DNA from: Gemmatimonadota bacterium
GTDB lineage: Bacteria > Gemmatimonadota > Gemmatimonadetes > Gemmatimonadales > GWC2-71-9
Length of the DNA stretch: 57,895 bases
Assembly: GCA_029862925.1 (NCBI GenBank)
Contig: JAOTWJ010000006.1
Span: forward strand, 1 to 57,895
Direction of reading: 5' to 3'
The notes below the pieces were generated by a model. That model made no database searches and was not told the origin of the DNA. It worked only from the letters and a program-made list of their open reading frames with translations. This document shows, piece by piece, positions 8,158-16,713 of this stretch. The first letter of the stretch is position 1. Each line of letters opens with the position of its first letter. The position numbers were made by a program, and so were the translations under genes.

Positions 8158-11100
8158 TCAGAAGCTCACCCGCGCCCCGGCCAGGATGGACCGGCCAGCC
8201 TGGAAGAACTGGGGCCGGTCATAGAACGTCGTCGGCGAGTTCTCCCCCACCGTGTTCCCCTGGCGCGCGCGGCTTTGGTCGATCGAGCCCACGTCACAGC
8301 GCCCGGTGGTCGCGAAGACCTGCACGCAGCCCTGCGAGTTGAGCAGGTTTGTGGCCCGCACGAACGCCCCCATCCGCACGCCAGACAGCGCGAAGTCCTT
8401 CGACAACTGCGCGTCGAGGACCGCCGTGCCCGGCGCCCGGCCGGAGTTCCGCTCCAGCTGGTCGTCCCCGAAGCCGGTGAACGACAGGGTCGGCGTGTAC
8501 GGCAGGCCGCTCGCCGCCCGGAACGTGACCGACGCCGCGGCGTTGGAGAGGATCCTGTTCAGCCAAGCCATGGACGTCGGCTCCTCCTGCCCCACGCGGA
8601 AGATGACCGAGGCGTTGAACACGTGCGGCTGGTCGATCTCCGAGCGGATCTCGCCCAGCGCGGCCGGGTCGCCTTCCTCGATCTGCGACTGGAACTCGCG
8701 GTCCGGCGGCGCCGCATTGGTCGTCGCCTGCGAGTACGCGTAGTTGATGTTGAACGACCAGAAGTTCGACAGCCGCTTGCGGATCGCGATCTCGACCCCG
8801 CGGACGGTGGCGAAGTCGCGGTTCAGCAGCACGCTGTACCCCGGCAGCGCCGTGTTGTCGTACGTCGTGCCTGGATCGAACACCTGATTGCCTTCGGCGT
8901 CCACGCCGCCCACCGCCACGCCCGACAGGCCGTACTGGTCCTTGTTGAACAGCGTGACCTGGAGCGCGTAGTCCCGGCCCAGCTCGGTCGCGAAGCCCAC
9001 CTCGTAGGAGGTCGTCTTCTCGATCAGCAGGTTGGGGTTCCCGATGAACGACGATTGGCCGGTCGAGGGCGCGATGATCGGATGGCACTCGGTCGACGGC
9101 GTCGTCGAGCCGGGCAGCACCTTCACCGCGTCGGCGTCGCAGACCCCCTCGTCGGGTCCCGCCAGCGTGCCGATGCCGGTGTTCGTATAGAGGTTGTTGT
9201 ACAGCGGGTTCTGGCTGTAGCGCCCGAAATTGAAGAATACCTGCGAGCGCTCGGACAGCGGGAAACTCACGCCGATGCGCGGCGAGAACTGCGTGCGCCG
9301 CGACGACTCGACGAAGTCGTCCTGCTGGGCCACCCGCGCCGCGCTGTCGAGCAGCGTGCTGGTCCCCTCGAAGATCCGCTCGGCCGTGCACGCGTCGAAG
9401 CCCGTGTGCGACCCGCCGCTCGGATCGGTGTACGTGAACGGCTGGCTCGCGAAGACGGTGCCGTTGCAGACGTCGTCGGCACGGGTCCCGTTCGTGGGAT
9501 CGCGCGGATTCGCGAAGAACAGCCCGCCCGCCCGCCCGAAGTCGAACCGGGCGCCGAGCTTGATCGTGATGAAGTCGTACTCGATGCGGTCCTGCAGATA
9601 CAGGGCCCCATCCCACGGCGTCGCCTGGTAGCCCGACGGGACCACGATCACGTCGTTGATGCCGAGGTTCCGGATCTCGCGGAACTCCAGGTCGTGCCGC
9701 TGATAGAAGGCGCCGAACTGGAGCTGGTGATGGTCCGTCACCTGCCCGCTGATGTCGGCCCGGCCGGCGACCGTCTTGAGGCGCTCGCCGCCGAAGAACT
9801 CGTCGGTCCCCTGCGTGGGTCCCAGCGAGATGCCCGGCGCCACGAAGCGGCCGTTGAAGTTGATGTCCGCGAACCGGTCGCCCAGGCAGACGCCCTGGAA
9901 GAAGTTGCAGGTCTCGCGCTGCTGGTCGAAGTACGACGCGCCCACCGTGTAGCTCCACCGGCCGAGCACGTGATCCCACTTGCCCGAGACGAAGTCGCGC
10001 TTCACCCAGATCGAGCCCTGCACGACGTCGCGGTAGACGCGGTTGCCGGTGTTGCCGGCCCCCGTGCCCACCCGCAGCGTATCCGTCAGGCTGGTGATCG
10101 CCTCGCTGGCGAGCGGATCGCCGTAGGTCAGCAGGTAGTCGAAGTCGTACGGCAGCCGCTGCCGCCGGTAGGTGATGGCGTTCACGCTGACCTTGAGCGT
10201 CGGCTGGAGGTAGTACGTCAGCTTGCCCAGCAGGTCGTACTGGTGGTCGTAGCCAAACGCCCGCCACCCGGTGTTGAGGTCGTTGGTGGCCGCCGTGTTC
10301 TGCAACGCGTCGAAGTCGAGGACGTCGTCGTCGAACTCGAACACGCCGTCCTTGCCGTCCTGCGTGCGGCCGGAGACCATGAACCGGGCCTTGTTGGCCG
10401 TGCCCGGAATGGGACCCGACACGTACCCCTCGAGCTGGTCGTACTGCCGCAGCTCGTCGGGCCGGCTCCCCAGCGCGCCGCCCACGGACGACGTCGTCCA
10501 CGACACCGCGCCGGCCAGGCTCGTGCCGCCCTCGCGCGTGGCGATGTTGATGATGCCCGACAGCGCGTTGCCGTACTGCGGCTCGAACCCGCCCCGCTGG
10601 AAGTCGATCTGCTCGACCGCTTCGCGCGTGATGTCGAACGCGGGACCGCCGAAGACGAAGTTGTTGATGGGGAAACCGTCAATCAGGGAGAGCGTCTCGC
10701 CGCCCCGGCCGCCGCGGATCCGCACGGGCGTCGCCGGGTTCCGGCGCGAGTCCGTAAAGGACACGATGTCCGTGTTCTGCGGCACCTGCAGGAACCCCTG
10801 CTGCAGCGAGAGCACGCCGGCGATGTTCGTCACCGGCAGCGCCGCGATCTCCTCGGCGCGGAGGTTCGAGCCCGACCCCGTCACCCCGGGCGCGATGAGC
10901 GGGACCTCCTCCGCCGTCACCACGATCTCCTCCACGCCGACCGCCCCGGTGGGGGCCAGGTCCGCGTCGATGGCGCGGGTGACGTCGATCTGCACCAACA
11001 CGTTGGTGAACCGCGCCGAGGTATACCCGATGCGGCGCACCAAGACGGCATACGTGCCCGGCGGCACGTTCACGATGAAGAACCGGCCATTCGAGCCGGT

Positions 11101-11280
11101 CAGGGCGCTGATCCCAGTACCCTCCAGGATAACCTGGGCGCCCTCGAGCGGCGCGCCCGACTGGGCGTCCGTCACGATGCCGGTCAGCTTGCCGGTCTGA
11201 GCTTCGGCGGTGCCTGCAAACACCACGCAAAGCGCCAGCACCGCAAACCCGGCCAGAAGGCGGGACATTGCGTGCTTCAC
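8158..11280 (-). CDS. TonB-dependent receptor with N-terminal carboxypeptidase-regulatory-like domain
   Basis: About 1040 aa. GTG 11280 is preferred because AGGAG (11288-11292) is seven bases upstream; ATG 11268 is an internal alternative. Domains in order: signal peptide ending TAEA-Q; a CarboxypepD_reg-like beta domain from about residue 26 (GIVTDAQSGAPLEGAQV...GTGISALTGSNGRFFI...PPGTYAV); a TonB-box-like VEEIVVTAEE; a plug domain (PVRIRGGRGGETLSLIDGFP, YGNALSGIINIATREGG); and a long barrel ending in ILAGARVSF, whose final aromatic residue fits BAM recognition. Such receptors import large or scarce nutrients using TonB energy. It heads an operon with a secreted protein, PorV-like barrel and lipoproteins, in the manner of SusC-type systems, though no SusD homologue was recognised. 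Confidence 0.9.
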   Translation of the reverse strand: MKHAMSRLLAGFAVLALCVVFAGTAEAQTGKLTGIVTDAQSGAPLEGAQVILEGTGISALTGSNGRFFIVNVPPGTYAVLVRRIGYTSARFTNVLVQIDVTRAIDADLAPTGAVGVEEIVVTAEEVPLIAPGVTGSGSNLRAEEIAALPVTNIAGVLSLQQGFLQVPQNTDIVSFTDSRRNPATPVRIRGGRGGETLSLIDGFPINNFVFGGPAFDITREAVEQIDFQRGGFEPQYGNALSGIINIATREGGTSLAGAVSWTTSSVGGALGSRPDELRQYDQLEGYVSGPIPGTANKARFMVSGRTQDGKDGVFEFDDDVLDFDALQNTAATNDLNTGWRAFGYDHQYDLLGKLTYYLQPTLKVSVNAITYRRQRLPYDFDYLLTYGDPLASEAITSLTDTLRVGTGAGNTGNRVYRDVVQGSIWVKRDFVSGKWDHVLGRWSYTVGASYFDQQRETCNFFQGVCLGDRFADINFNGRFVAPGISLGPTQGTDEFFGGERLKTVAGRADISGQVTDHHQLQFGAFYQRHDLEFREIRNLGINDVIVVPSGYQATPWDGALYLQDRIEYDFITIKLGARFDFGRAGGLFFANPRDPTNGTRADDVCNGTVFASQPFTYTDPSGGSHTGFDACTAERIFEGTSTLLDSAARVAQQDDFVESSRRTQFSPRIGVSFPLSERSQVFFNFGRYSQNPLYNNLYTNTGIGTLAGPDEGVCDADAVKVLPGSTTPSTECHPIIAPSTGQSSFIGNPNLLIEKTTSYEVGFATELGRDYALQVTLFNKDQYGLSGVAVGGVDAEGNQVFDPGTTYDNTALPGYSVLLNRDFATVRGVEIAIRKRLSNFWSFNINYAYSQATTNAAPPDREFQSQIEEGDPAALGEIRSEIDQPHVFNASVIFRVGQEEPTSMAWLNRILSNAAASVTFRAASGLPYTPTLSFTGFGDDQLERNSGRAPGTAVLDAQLSKDFALSGVRMGAFVRATNLLNSQGCVQVFATTGRCDVGSIDQSRARQGNTVGENSPTTFYDRPQFFQAGRSILAGARVSF

Positions 11281-11754
11281 TGTTGTTCTCCTGTGTTCCT
11301 GGGAAGGAAACGAGTACTCGAACAAGACAGACGGTATGCGCGACCTCCTCTCGTTCCGAAACCTGAGGGCGAAACCGGGAACCCGCGGCCTAGTGACTGT
11401 CCTATTTTGGGGACAATCGCGGCTCGCGGCTCCACGCCCTGGGCGCGACTTCCATTGTCTAAGGGCGAGCGGTCGGACGCCGCTTCGCCACGGAGCAACT
11501 CGGCAGGGCCGGCCTGAGCCGGCGTGAAGCTCGCACGCGCTGCAACGGACCCATCCGGAGCGCGGCGCGGCGCATCGGAGACTGGCAGGAGGTCCGGCTG
11601 ACCGGACCTGCGATTGCCAACCTACAGATCATCGCGCGTGGCCGCAAGATGTGACCGGCCGCACATCAGGTTGGCTGGCGGACCGCCGGGAGCTGGCATA
11701 TCCTGAGACTGAGGCTTCGAGCCGGCCTCCAGCCCGGACCAGGAAGGCACCCGA
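11281..11754. other. Divergent intergenic region of 474 bp, no gene seen
   Basis: It separates the leftward envelope operon from the rightward GWxTD operon and must hold promoters for both. Visible: AGGAG at 11288-11292 for the receptor gene; a 10-bp palindrome CGAGTACTCG at 11311-11320; and an inverted repeat TGTCC-N8-GGACA at 11398-11415 that could be an operator. On the minus strand TTGTCC next to that repeat could be a -35, but no convincing -10 follows. AGGAAGG lies before ATG 11755. Confidence 0.4.
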
Positions 11755-14001
11755 ATGCGCATCGGCCACCATATCGGCCTGCTCGCCCCGGTACGCGCGG
11801 CAGTGGCGCTCGCGCTCGTCGCCGCCGCCGGGACTCCAGGGTCTGCCCAGGGGCCGCAGGCGGACGATGCTGTGGCCCGGGCCAACCGGCTTGTCGCCAA
11901 CGCGGCCCAGCTGGTCGCGCGGGGCGACACCGCCGCCGCCCTGACGGACCTCGAGGCGGCCACGAAGCTGGCCCCGAACCTGGCCGAGGCCCATTACCGG
12001 CGCGGGATGCTGCTGGCGCGGCAGGCCGGCACCGGCATGGGGGACATGTTCAAGCGACGGGCGGCCGAGGCGGCGCTGGAACGCGCCATCCGCATCGAGG
12101 GCGGCAACCCCGCCTACTTTCTGGAGTTGGGCCGCCTCCGTCTCAAGCAGGGCATCATGCGGCTCGACGCGCAACGCCTGTTCAAGCGGGCCCTCACGGC
12201 CGCGCGCGAGCGGGGAGACGCCGCGCTCGTCGCGGAGGTCGAAGCCGAGCTCGGCGACATCTACTTCCGGCGCTATCTGGCCGTCGGGCACCGGCGCCTG
12301 CTGACCGGCGACGCCCGGCAGTTCGACCCCGACGAAGCCATGGGCAACCCCCACTACGCCAGGGACTTCCTCGCGCAGCGCACCAGTGCCATCGAGGACG
12401 CGGGGGAGCTCGATCTGCGCCAGGCCGAAGACCACTACCGCTCCGGTGCGGCAGCCTGGCCCGCCCACGACGCCGCGTACGCCGGCCTCCTCGGGATCCT
12501 GTACGACGAGCAGCGCTACGAGGAGTTCTTCGAGCAGGCCCGTCACTTCGCCCGGGCCGCCCCGCAGAATCCCCGCGCGCACCTGTTTCTCGGCCTCGCC
12601 CTGTGGCGCCTCAACCGCCCCGCGGACGCCGCCCGCCGATTCGAGCGGGGCCTCGCCCTCCTCCCGCCGGCCGATCGCGACCCGCTCACGGATATCTCCA
12701 CCATCCTGCGCCGCCGGGATGCCGAGGAGTACCAGGCCCTCACCGCCGCGCAGCGGGCGGAGTACAACCGCATCTTCTGGTCGGCCAGCGACCCGTTGCG
12801 GCTCACGGCGGAGAACGAGCACCTGCTCGAGCACATCGCGCGGGTCGCCTATGCGGATCTGCGGTACTCCGCGCCGGAGTTGCGGCTCCGCGGCTGGAAC
12901 ACCGACCGCGGGGTCATCTACATCCGGTACGGCCCGCCGCCGGTCATCGCCACGTTCCCGCCGGAGACCGCGGAGTTGCGGGACGACCCGGCGGCCCTGG
13001 GGAAGGTCACCACCGTCTGGTTCTATCCAGAGCGGAATTTGCGCTTCGTGTTCTACGGCCCGCCCGGCTACAACTTCGCGCGGTTCGCCGGGGAGTTTCA
13101 GGCCTACGCCGAAGACGCCCGCTACGCTCTCCCGGTGAAGTACGACAACGTGCCGGTAAACGAGGCGCTCGACTCGATTCCGGTCCAGCTGGCGGCGTTT
13201 CGCCGCAGCGACGACAGCGTGGGCGCCGAACTGGTCTTCTTCGCCGGGATCCCGCTCACGCGCATGGCGAGCGGCGTGGATCTACAGGAGGGGCCGATCG
13301 AGCACGGCTTGTTCGTCACCGACCCGCTGGAGCGGGATGTCGTGACGCAGCGGCGGGATGAAACCGTCCGGTTCGCGGTGGCCCGGCAGCTGGAGCAGCG
13401 CACGTTCACGACGGTCTTGCCCGCCGGGGAGTACCGCTTCCGGGTCGAGGCCCGTCAGCCCACCACGCGGCGCGCCGCGCGGGGCGCCGGGCGGCTGGCG
13501 GCGGACGCGTTCGATCGGCCGGGCCTGATGCTGAGCGACGTGGTGCTTGCCGACCGGGTCGCGCCGCGCCTCGACGCCCCCGCCGCGCGCCAGGATTTCT
13601 TCCTCGACCCGAACCCCGCGATGCAATTCGCGCCGGGTCGGGAAGTACACCTGTACTGGGAGATGTACAACCTGCGGCCCGACAGCAACGGCACGGTATC
13701 GTACGGGGCGGAGATCGTGTTGCGGGTGCAGTCACTCGAGCGCACCAACTTCGCGGCCCGCATCGTGGGAGGCGTGCTCGACGCCATCGGCGCGACCGCC
13801 AAGGGCGACGATCAGGTGACCGTCCGATACGACGTGAGCGAGGTGCTCGCGGGCCGGGGTCGGCTGCCCGGCTGGGTGGCCGTCGATCTCGCGGATGCCC
13901 CCCGGGGCACCTACGTCATGGAGCTGATCATCACGGACCGGCACACGGGCCAGACGGCGTTCCGCCGCCGCGTGTTCACCGTGACCGACGCCGAGCCGTG
14001 A
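11755..14001 (+). CDS. GWxTD-domain protein with N-terminal TPR repeats
   Basis: A 748-aa secreted protein with a signal peptide ending GSA-Q. TPR-like helices follow from about residue 40 to 320 (for example LVARGDTAAALTDLEAATKL and PNLAEAHYRRGMLLARQ). Next is the signature region around residue 380, RGWNTDRGVIYIRYGPP, which is the GWxTD motif that names a family found in Acidobacteriota, Gemmatimonadota and relatives. The C-terminal third is beta-rich. AGGAAGG lies seven bases before ATG 11755. It overlaps the next gene by GTGA, so the pair is translationally coupled. The family's biochemical role is unknown; an envelope location is predicted. Confidence 0.85.
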   Translation: MRIGHHIGLLAPVRAAVALALVAAAGTPGSAQGPQADDAVARANRLVANAAQLVARGDTAAALTDLEAATKLAPNLAEAHYRRGMLLARQAGTGMGDMFKRRAAEAALERAIRIEGGNPAYFLELGRLRLKQGIMRLDAQRLFKRALTAARERGDAALVAEVEAELGDIYFRRYLAVGHRRLLTGDARQFDPDEAMGNPHYARDFLAQRTSAIEDAGELDLRQAEDHYRSGAAAWPAHDAAYAGLLGILYDEQRYEEFFEQARHFARAAPQNPRAHLFLGLALWRLNRPADAARRFERGLALLPPADRDPLTDISTILRRRDAEEYQALTAAQRAEYNRIFWSASDPLRLTAENEHLLEHIARVAYADLRYSAPELRLRGWNTDRGVIYIRYGPPPVIATFPPETAELRDDPAALGKVTTVWFYPERNLRFVFYGPPGYNFARFAGEFQAYAEDARYALPVKYDNVPVNEALDSIPVQLAAFRRSDDSVGAELVFFAGIPLTRMASGVDLQEGPIEHGLFVTDPLERDVVTQRRDETVRFAVARQLEQRTFTTVLPAGEYRFRVEARQPTTRRAARGAGRLAADAFDRPGLMLSDVVLADRVAPRLDAPAARQDFFLDPNPAMQFAPGREVHLYWEMYNLRPDSNGTVSYGAEIVLRVQSLERTNFAARIVGGVLDAIGATAKGDDQVTVRYDVSEVLAGRGRLPGWVAVDLADAPRGTYVMELIITDRHTGQTAFRRRVFTVTDAEP

Positions 14002-15152
14002 AGCGCGTCGTCGTCGTCGCACTCCTGGTGACCGTCGCCGCGGCGCCACTCGACGCCCAGAACGGCGGCGGCCGGCTCCCCCGGAAGTGGCTGGTCGCCG
14101 GCATCGGCGCCCTCGTGGCGAGCGCGTTCGCCACGGTCTACGCGTTGAGCTTCGAGGGCGACATCGGCGGCTGCTCGGGCGGGGCCTGTGTGATCCCCGC
14201 CAGTGCGCTCGGCGGCGCCGTCGTCGGGTTCATGATCGGGAGCGAGCTCGACAAGCTCTACTCGATCCGCTACCGTCATGCCCCGCCCGTGACGCTGCGC
14301 GGACGCACCCTGCCGCTCGCCGTCATGCCGACCGATCTCGCCGTCCGCCAGCGCAACGTCCTCGTAACCGGGGCGGAGGGGTTGGAAGTGATCCGAACGG
14401 GGCCCGCGCTGGATCGCGTCGGCCTACGGGCTCGGGGGCTGCGCGGGATCGGCCCGGTGACCTCCGACAGCGTCGCCAACGTGCTGCTGGTCGGGACGCC
14501 CGTGGGGCTGTATCGCTTCCAACTGCGGGGCGACGACCTAGGCACGCTCGCCTTTCCCGGCGAGATCTCCGCCCTCGCCACCGAGGACGACCGCCTGGCC
14601 CTCGGGCTGGGCCCCGACCTTCATCTCGCGCGGCTCGCCGACTCCCTCCTGCCGGTGGCGGAGGCAATCCCGGAGGACGCGCGCATCGTGGATCTGGCCT
14701 GGCACGGCGCCGATCGGCTGTGGGTCCTGACCGAAGACCGGTTGGCCGCGTACGCCGCCGACGGGAACGGCACCCTGACGCCACTCGGCGCGTTCCCGCT
14801 CCCCGCGCTCGGCCGGCGGCTCGCCCTGGAGGACTCGGTGGCCTACGTGGCGACCGGCTCCGGCGGCGTCTACGCCGTGGACGTGCGCGACCCCGCCAAC
14901 CTCCTCGAGCGCGGCAACTGGAGCGGGGCACGATTCGCCTACGACGTCGCGGTCATGGACAGCACGGTGTACGTGGCGGCGGGTCCCGAGGGGCTCTATC
15001 TGCTGCGACCCGGACCGGACGGCTTCCGGGCGATCGGTCTGTCGCGCAGCCTGGGGTTCGTCGCCGCGGTCGCGTCGGACGGTGAGGCGCTGTACGTGCT
15101 CGACCGGAGCGGCGTCCAGCTGCGACGCATCCCCCGGACCGGTGGGCGGTGA
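13998..15152 (+). CDS. Secreted/membrane protein with beta-propeller-like (LVIVD-type) repeats
   Basis: A 384-aa protein starting at GTG 13998 within the stop of the preceding gene (GTGA). The N-terminus has a signal peptide (VVVALLVTVAAAPLDAQ), then two hydrophobic Gly-rich segments at about residues 32-50 and 62-80 (VAGIGALVASAFATVYAL and ASALGGAVVGFMIGSEL). The remainder contains repeats of about 40 residues with the pattern of LVIVD/propeller blades, such as DSVAYVATGSGGVYAVDVRD and DSTVYVAAGPEGLYLLRPG. It overlaps the DsbA-like gene, forming a three-gene coupled operon. It likely binds protein or peptidoglycan partners at the envelope; exact function unknown. Confidence 0.6.
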   Translation: MKRVVVVALLVTVAAAPLDAQNGGGRLPRKWLVAGIGALVASAFATVYALSFEGDIGGCSGGACVIPASALGGAVVGFMIGSELDKLYSIRYRHAPPVTLRGRTLPLAVMPTDLAVRQRNVLVTGAEGLEVIRTGPALDRVGLRARGLRGIGPVTSDSVANVLLVGTPVGLYRFQLRGDDLGTLAFPGEISALATEDDRLALGLGPDLHLARLADSLLPVAEAIPEDARIVDLAWHGADRLWVLTEDRLAAYAADGNGTLTPLGAFPLPALGRRLALEDSVAYVATGSGGVYAVDVRDPANLLERGNWSGARFAYDVAVMDSTVYVAAGPEGLYLLRPGPDGFRAIGLSRSLGFVAAVASDGEALYVLDRSGVQLRRIPRTGGR

Positions 15153-15862
15153 CCCGCCGCGCCCGACTCGCGCTCGGCCTGGGCGGCGTCGCCGTCATCC
15201 TCGCGGTGGCCGGCGGCGCGCTCGCCGCGCGCCGCGACGCGACTCCGCCCCCTCCCACCACCGGCGACGCCGCCCAGGACGATCTCCGCGACGCGCGCAC
15301 CAAGGGCGCCCCTGGCGCGCCGATCACCGTGCTCGAGGTCGCGGACTTCCAGTGTCCGGCGTGCCGCGTGTTCGCGGTCGAGACGATGCCACTGCTCCAG
15401 CGGGAGTACGTGGACCCCGGGAAGGTCAAGTTCGTCTTCGTCAATTTCCCGCTGGTGCAGATCCACCCCAATGCCGCCGCCGCCCACGAGTTCGCGATGT
15501 GCGCGGCCCTGCAAGACCGGTTCTGGCCGGTGCACGACATGCTGTTCGACCAGCAGCCGGTCTGGACCCGGCTCGACGACCCGAGCGCGTATTTCTTCAG
15601 CGTCGCGGCCGCGGTCGGGATTTCCGCCGACTCGATCGACGCGTGTCTGAAGACCGGCGAGGCGCGCGCGCTCGTCCTGCGCGAGGCGCAGGGCGTGGCC
15701 GGGGCGGGGGTTCGCAGCACGCCGTCGTTCGTGATCGAAGGCGGCCTGCTCGCAGGCGCCGCCCCGATCGAGGAGTGGCGGCCGATACTGGATTCGATTT
15801 ACGAGGCAAAGACGGGCGAAGCGAGCGTGAAGCGTGACCAGGGGGTGAAACGTGAAAGGTGA
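15149..15862 (+). CDS. DsbA-family thioredoxin-fold oxidoreductase
   Basis: A 237-aa protein starting at GTG 15149, overlapping the previous stop by GTGA. One N-terminal membrane or signal segment (ALGLGGVAVILAVAGGALA) exports it. The thioredoxin fold begins near residue 58 with VLEVADFQCPACRVF, placing the C-P-A-C redox pair at Cys69 and Cys72. The cis-proline loop is STPSF. These fit the DsbA/Thioredoxin_4 family that forms or isomerises disulfides in the periplasm. The last dozen codons run into the left arm of an inverted repeat, and the stop codon (15860-15862) lies inside that arm, so the C-terminal tail VKRDQGVKRER looks repeat-derived. Confidence 0.85.
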   Translation: MTRRARLALGLGGVAVILAVAGGALAARRDATPPPPTTGDAAQDDLRDARTKGAPGAPITVLEVADFQCPACRVFAVETMPLLQREYVDPGKVKFVFVNFPLVQIHPNAAAAHEFAMCAALQDRFWPVHDMLFDQQPVWTRLDDPSAYFFSVAAAVGISADSIDACLKTGEARALVLREAQGVAGAGVRSTPSFVIEGGLLAGAAPIEEWRPILDSIYEAKTGEASVKRDQGVKRER

Positions 15863-15934
15863 AACGTGAAATGGGGCTTCCCCGCGCCCTTCGTTTCACC
15901 TTTCGCGTTTCACGTTTCACCTTTCACGTTTCAC
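15845..15934. repeat. Period-7 tandem repeat arranged as a perfect 27-bp inverted repeat
   Basis: The left arm 15845-15871 is tandem GTGAAAC/GTGAAAG units; the right arm 15908-15934 is its exact reverse complement, with a 36-base spacer holding a small GGGG-CTT-CCCC hairpin. It lies between convergent genes, contains the stop codon of the DsbA-like gene, and nearly reaches the stop of the CPBP gene at 15938. Further GTTTCAC copies extend the right side. It could act as a bidirectional terminator or be a small repetitive element. Confidence 0.85.
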
Positions 15935-15937
15935 GTT

Positions 15938-16684
15938 TCACGTACTATGTATCCCCACCAACGCCAACCCCACGTCATACAGCGCGTGCGTCCACGCCGT
16001 AATGCCGAACCCGCGCGCGACGTACAGGCCCGACAGCAGCGCGCCGGCGATCGCGCGGAAGGTGAAGGATGGCAGGGCCCAGGTGTCGCCGAGTGGTCCG
16101 ATGTAGTGGAACGCGGAGAACACGAGGGCGCTCCCGATGACGGCCACCGCCACGGACGCGCCACGTGACCACCCCAGCGCCAGCCCCCCGGCGGTGAATC
16201 CGGAGACCAGCAGCACCCGGAACAACAGTTCCTCGTAGATCCCCGCCCCGAGCGAGACGACCAGTTGGGCCCCGAACGCGAGCGCGACCGGCTGGGTCCC
16301 CTGGACGACGAGCAGCGGTGGGCGAAGCAACAGCCCGGTGAGCGTCGAGACCACGGTGCCGAGCAGGGCGGCGTACACCAGGCTCTCGCCCAGCATGCCC
16401 AGGAACACGGCGCGCCGCAGCGGTCCCGGGTGCCGGCGCCGGTCGCGCCAGACCAGCCAACCGCCGATGCCGAGCAGCGCGAGCGAGAAGAGGGCAAGCC
16501 CATGCCGCCCGCCCAGGGCCACAAAGGCGGTCTTGAGCAGCACATCCGCGCCGTTGCGTACGCCCGCAAACGCCGACCCCGTCATGCCAAACGACAGGCC
16601 TTCGTAGAGCAGCAGCAGGGGAAGCGCGAACACCAGACTGTAGCGCGGCGCGCGCGCCGCCGCCCAGTAGCGGTGTGGCATCAT
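15938..16684 (-). CDS. CPBP-family intramembrane metalloprotease
   Basis: A 248-aa multi-spanning membrane protein using ATG 16684 (or the adjacent ATG 16681); upstream extension of the frame has shadow-like Arg/Pro-rich composition and would run into the divergent waaA. The three CPBP (Abi, RCE1-like) motifs are present: EELLFR (Glu151, Glu152, Arg156), FSAFH (His193) and WTHALYD (His233, Asp237). The family cleaves membrane-associated peptides or prenylated proteins. About six to eight hydrophobic helices are visible. The substrate is unknown. The gene converges on the DsbA-like gene over the 27-bp inverted repeat and is divergent from waaA with a 29-bp gap. Confidence 0.85.
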   Translation of the reverse strand: MMPHRYWAAARAPRYSLVFALPLLLLYEGLSFGMTGSAFAGVRNGADVLLKTAFVALGGRHGLALFSLALLGIGGWLVWRDRRRHPGPLRRAVFLGMLGESLVYAALLGTVVSTLTGLLLRPPLLVVQGTQPVALAFGAQLVVSLGAGIYEELLFRVLLVSGFTAGGLALGWSRGASVAVAVIGSALVFSAFHYIGPLGDTWALPSFTFRAIAGALLSGLYVARGFGITAWTHALYDVGLALVGIHST

Positions 16685-16713
16685 GGCCCAGAAGCTAGCA
16701 CATTCGAGCCACG

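Noticed and set aside
8095-11517. A 1140-codon open frame on the plus strand opposite the TonB-dependent receptor gene
   Set aside because: It is an antisense shadow of a GC-rich gene: Arg/His/Pro-rich, without domains, while the minus strand encodes a complete receptor with signal peptide and plug.
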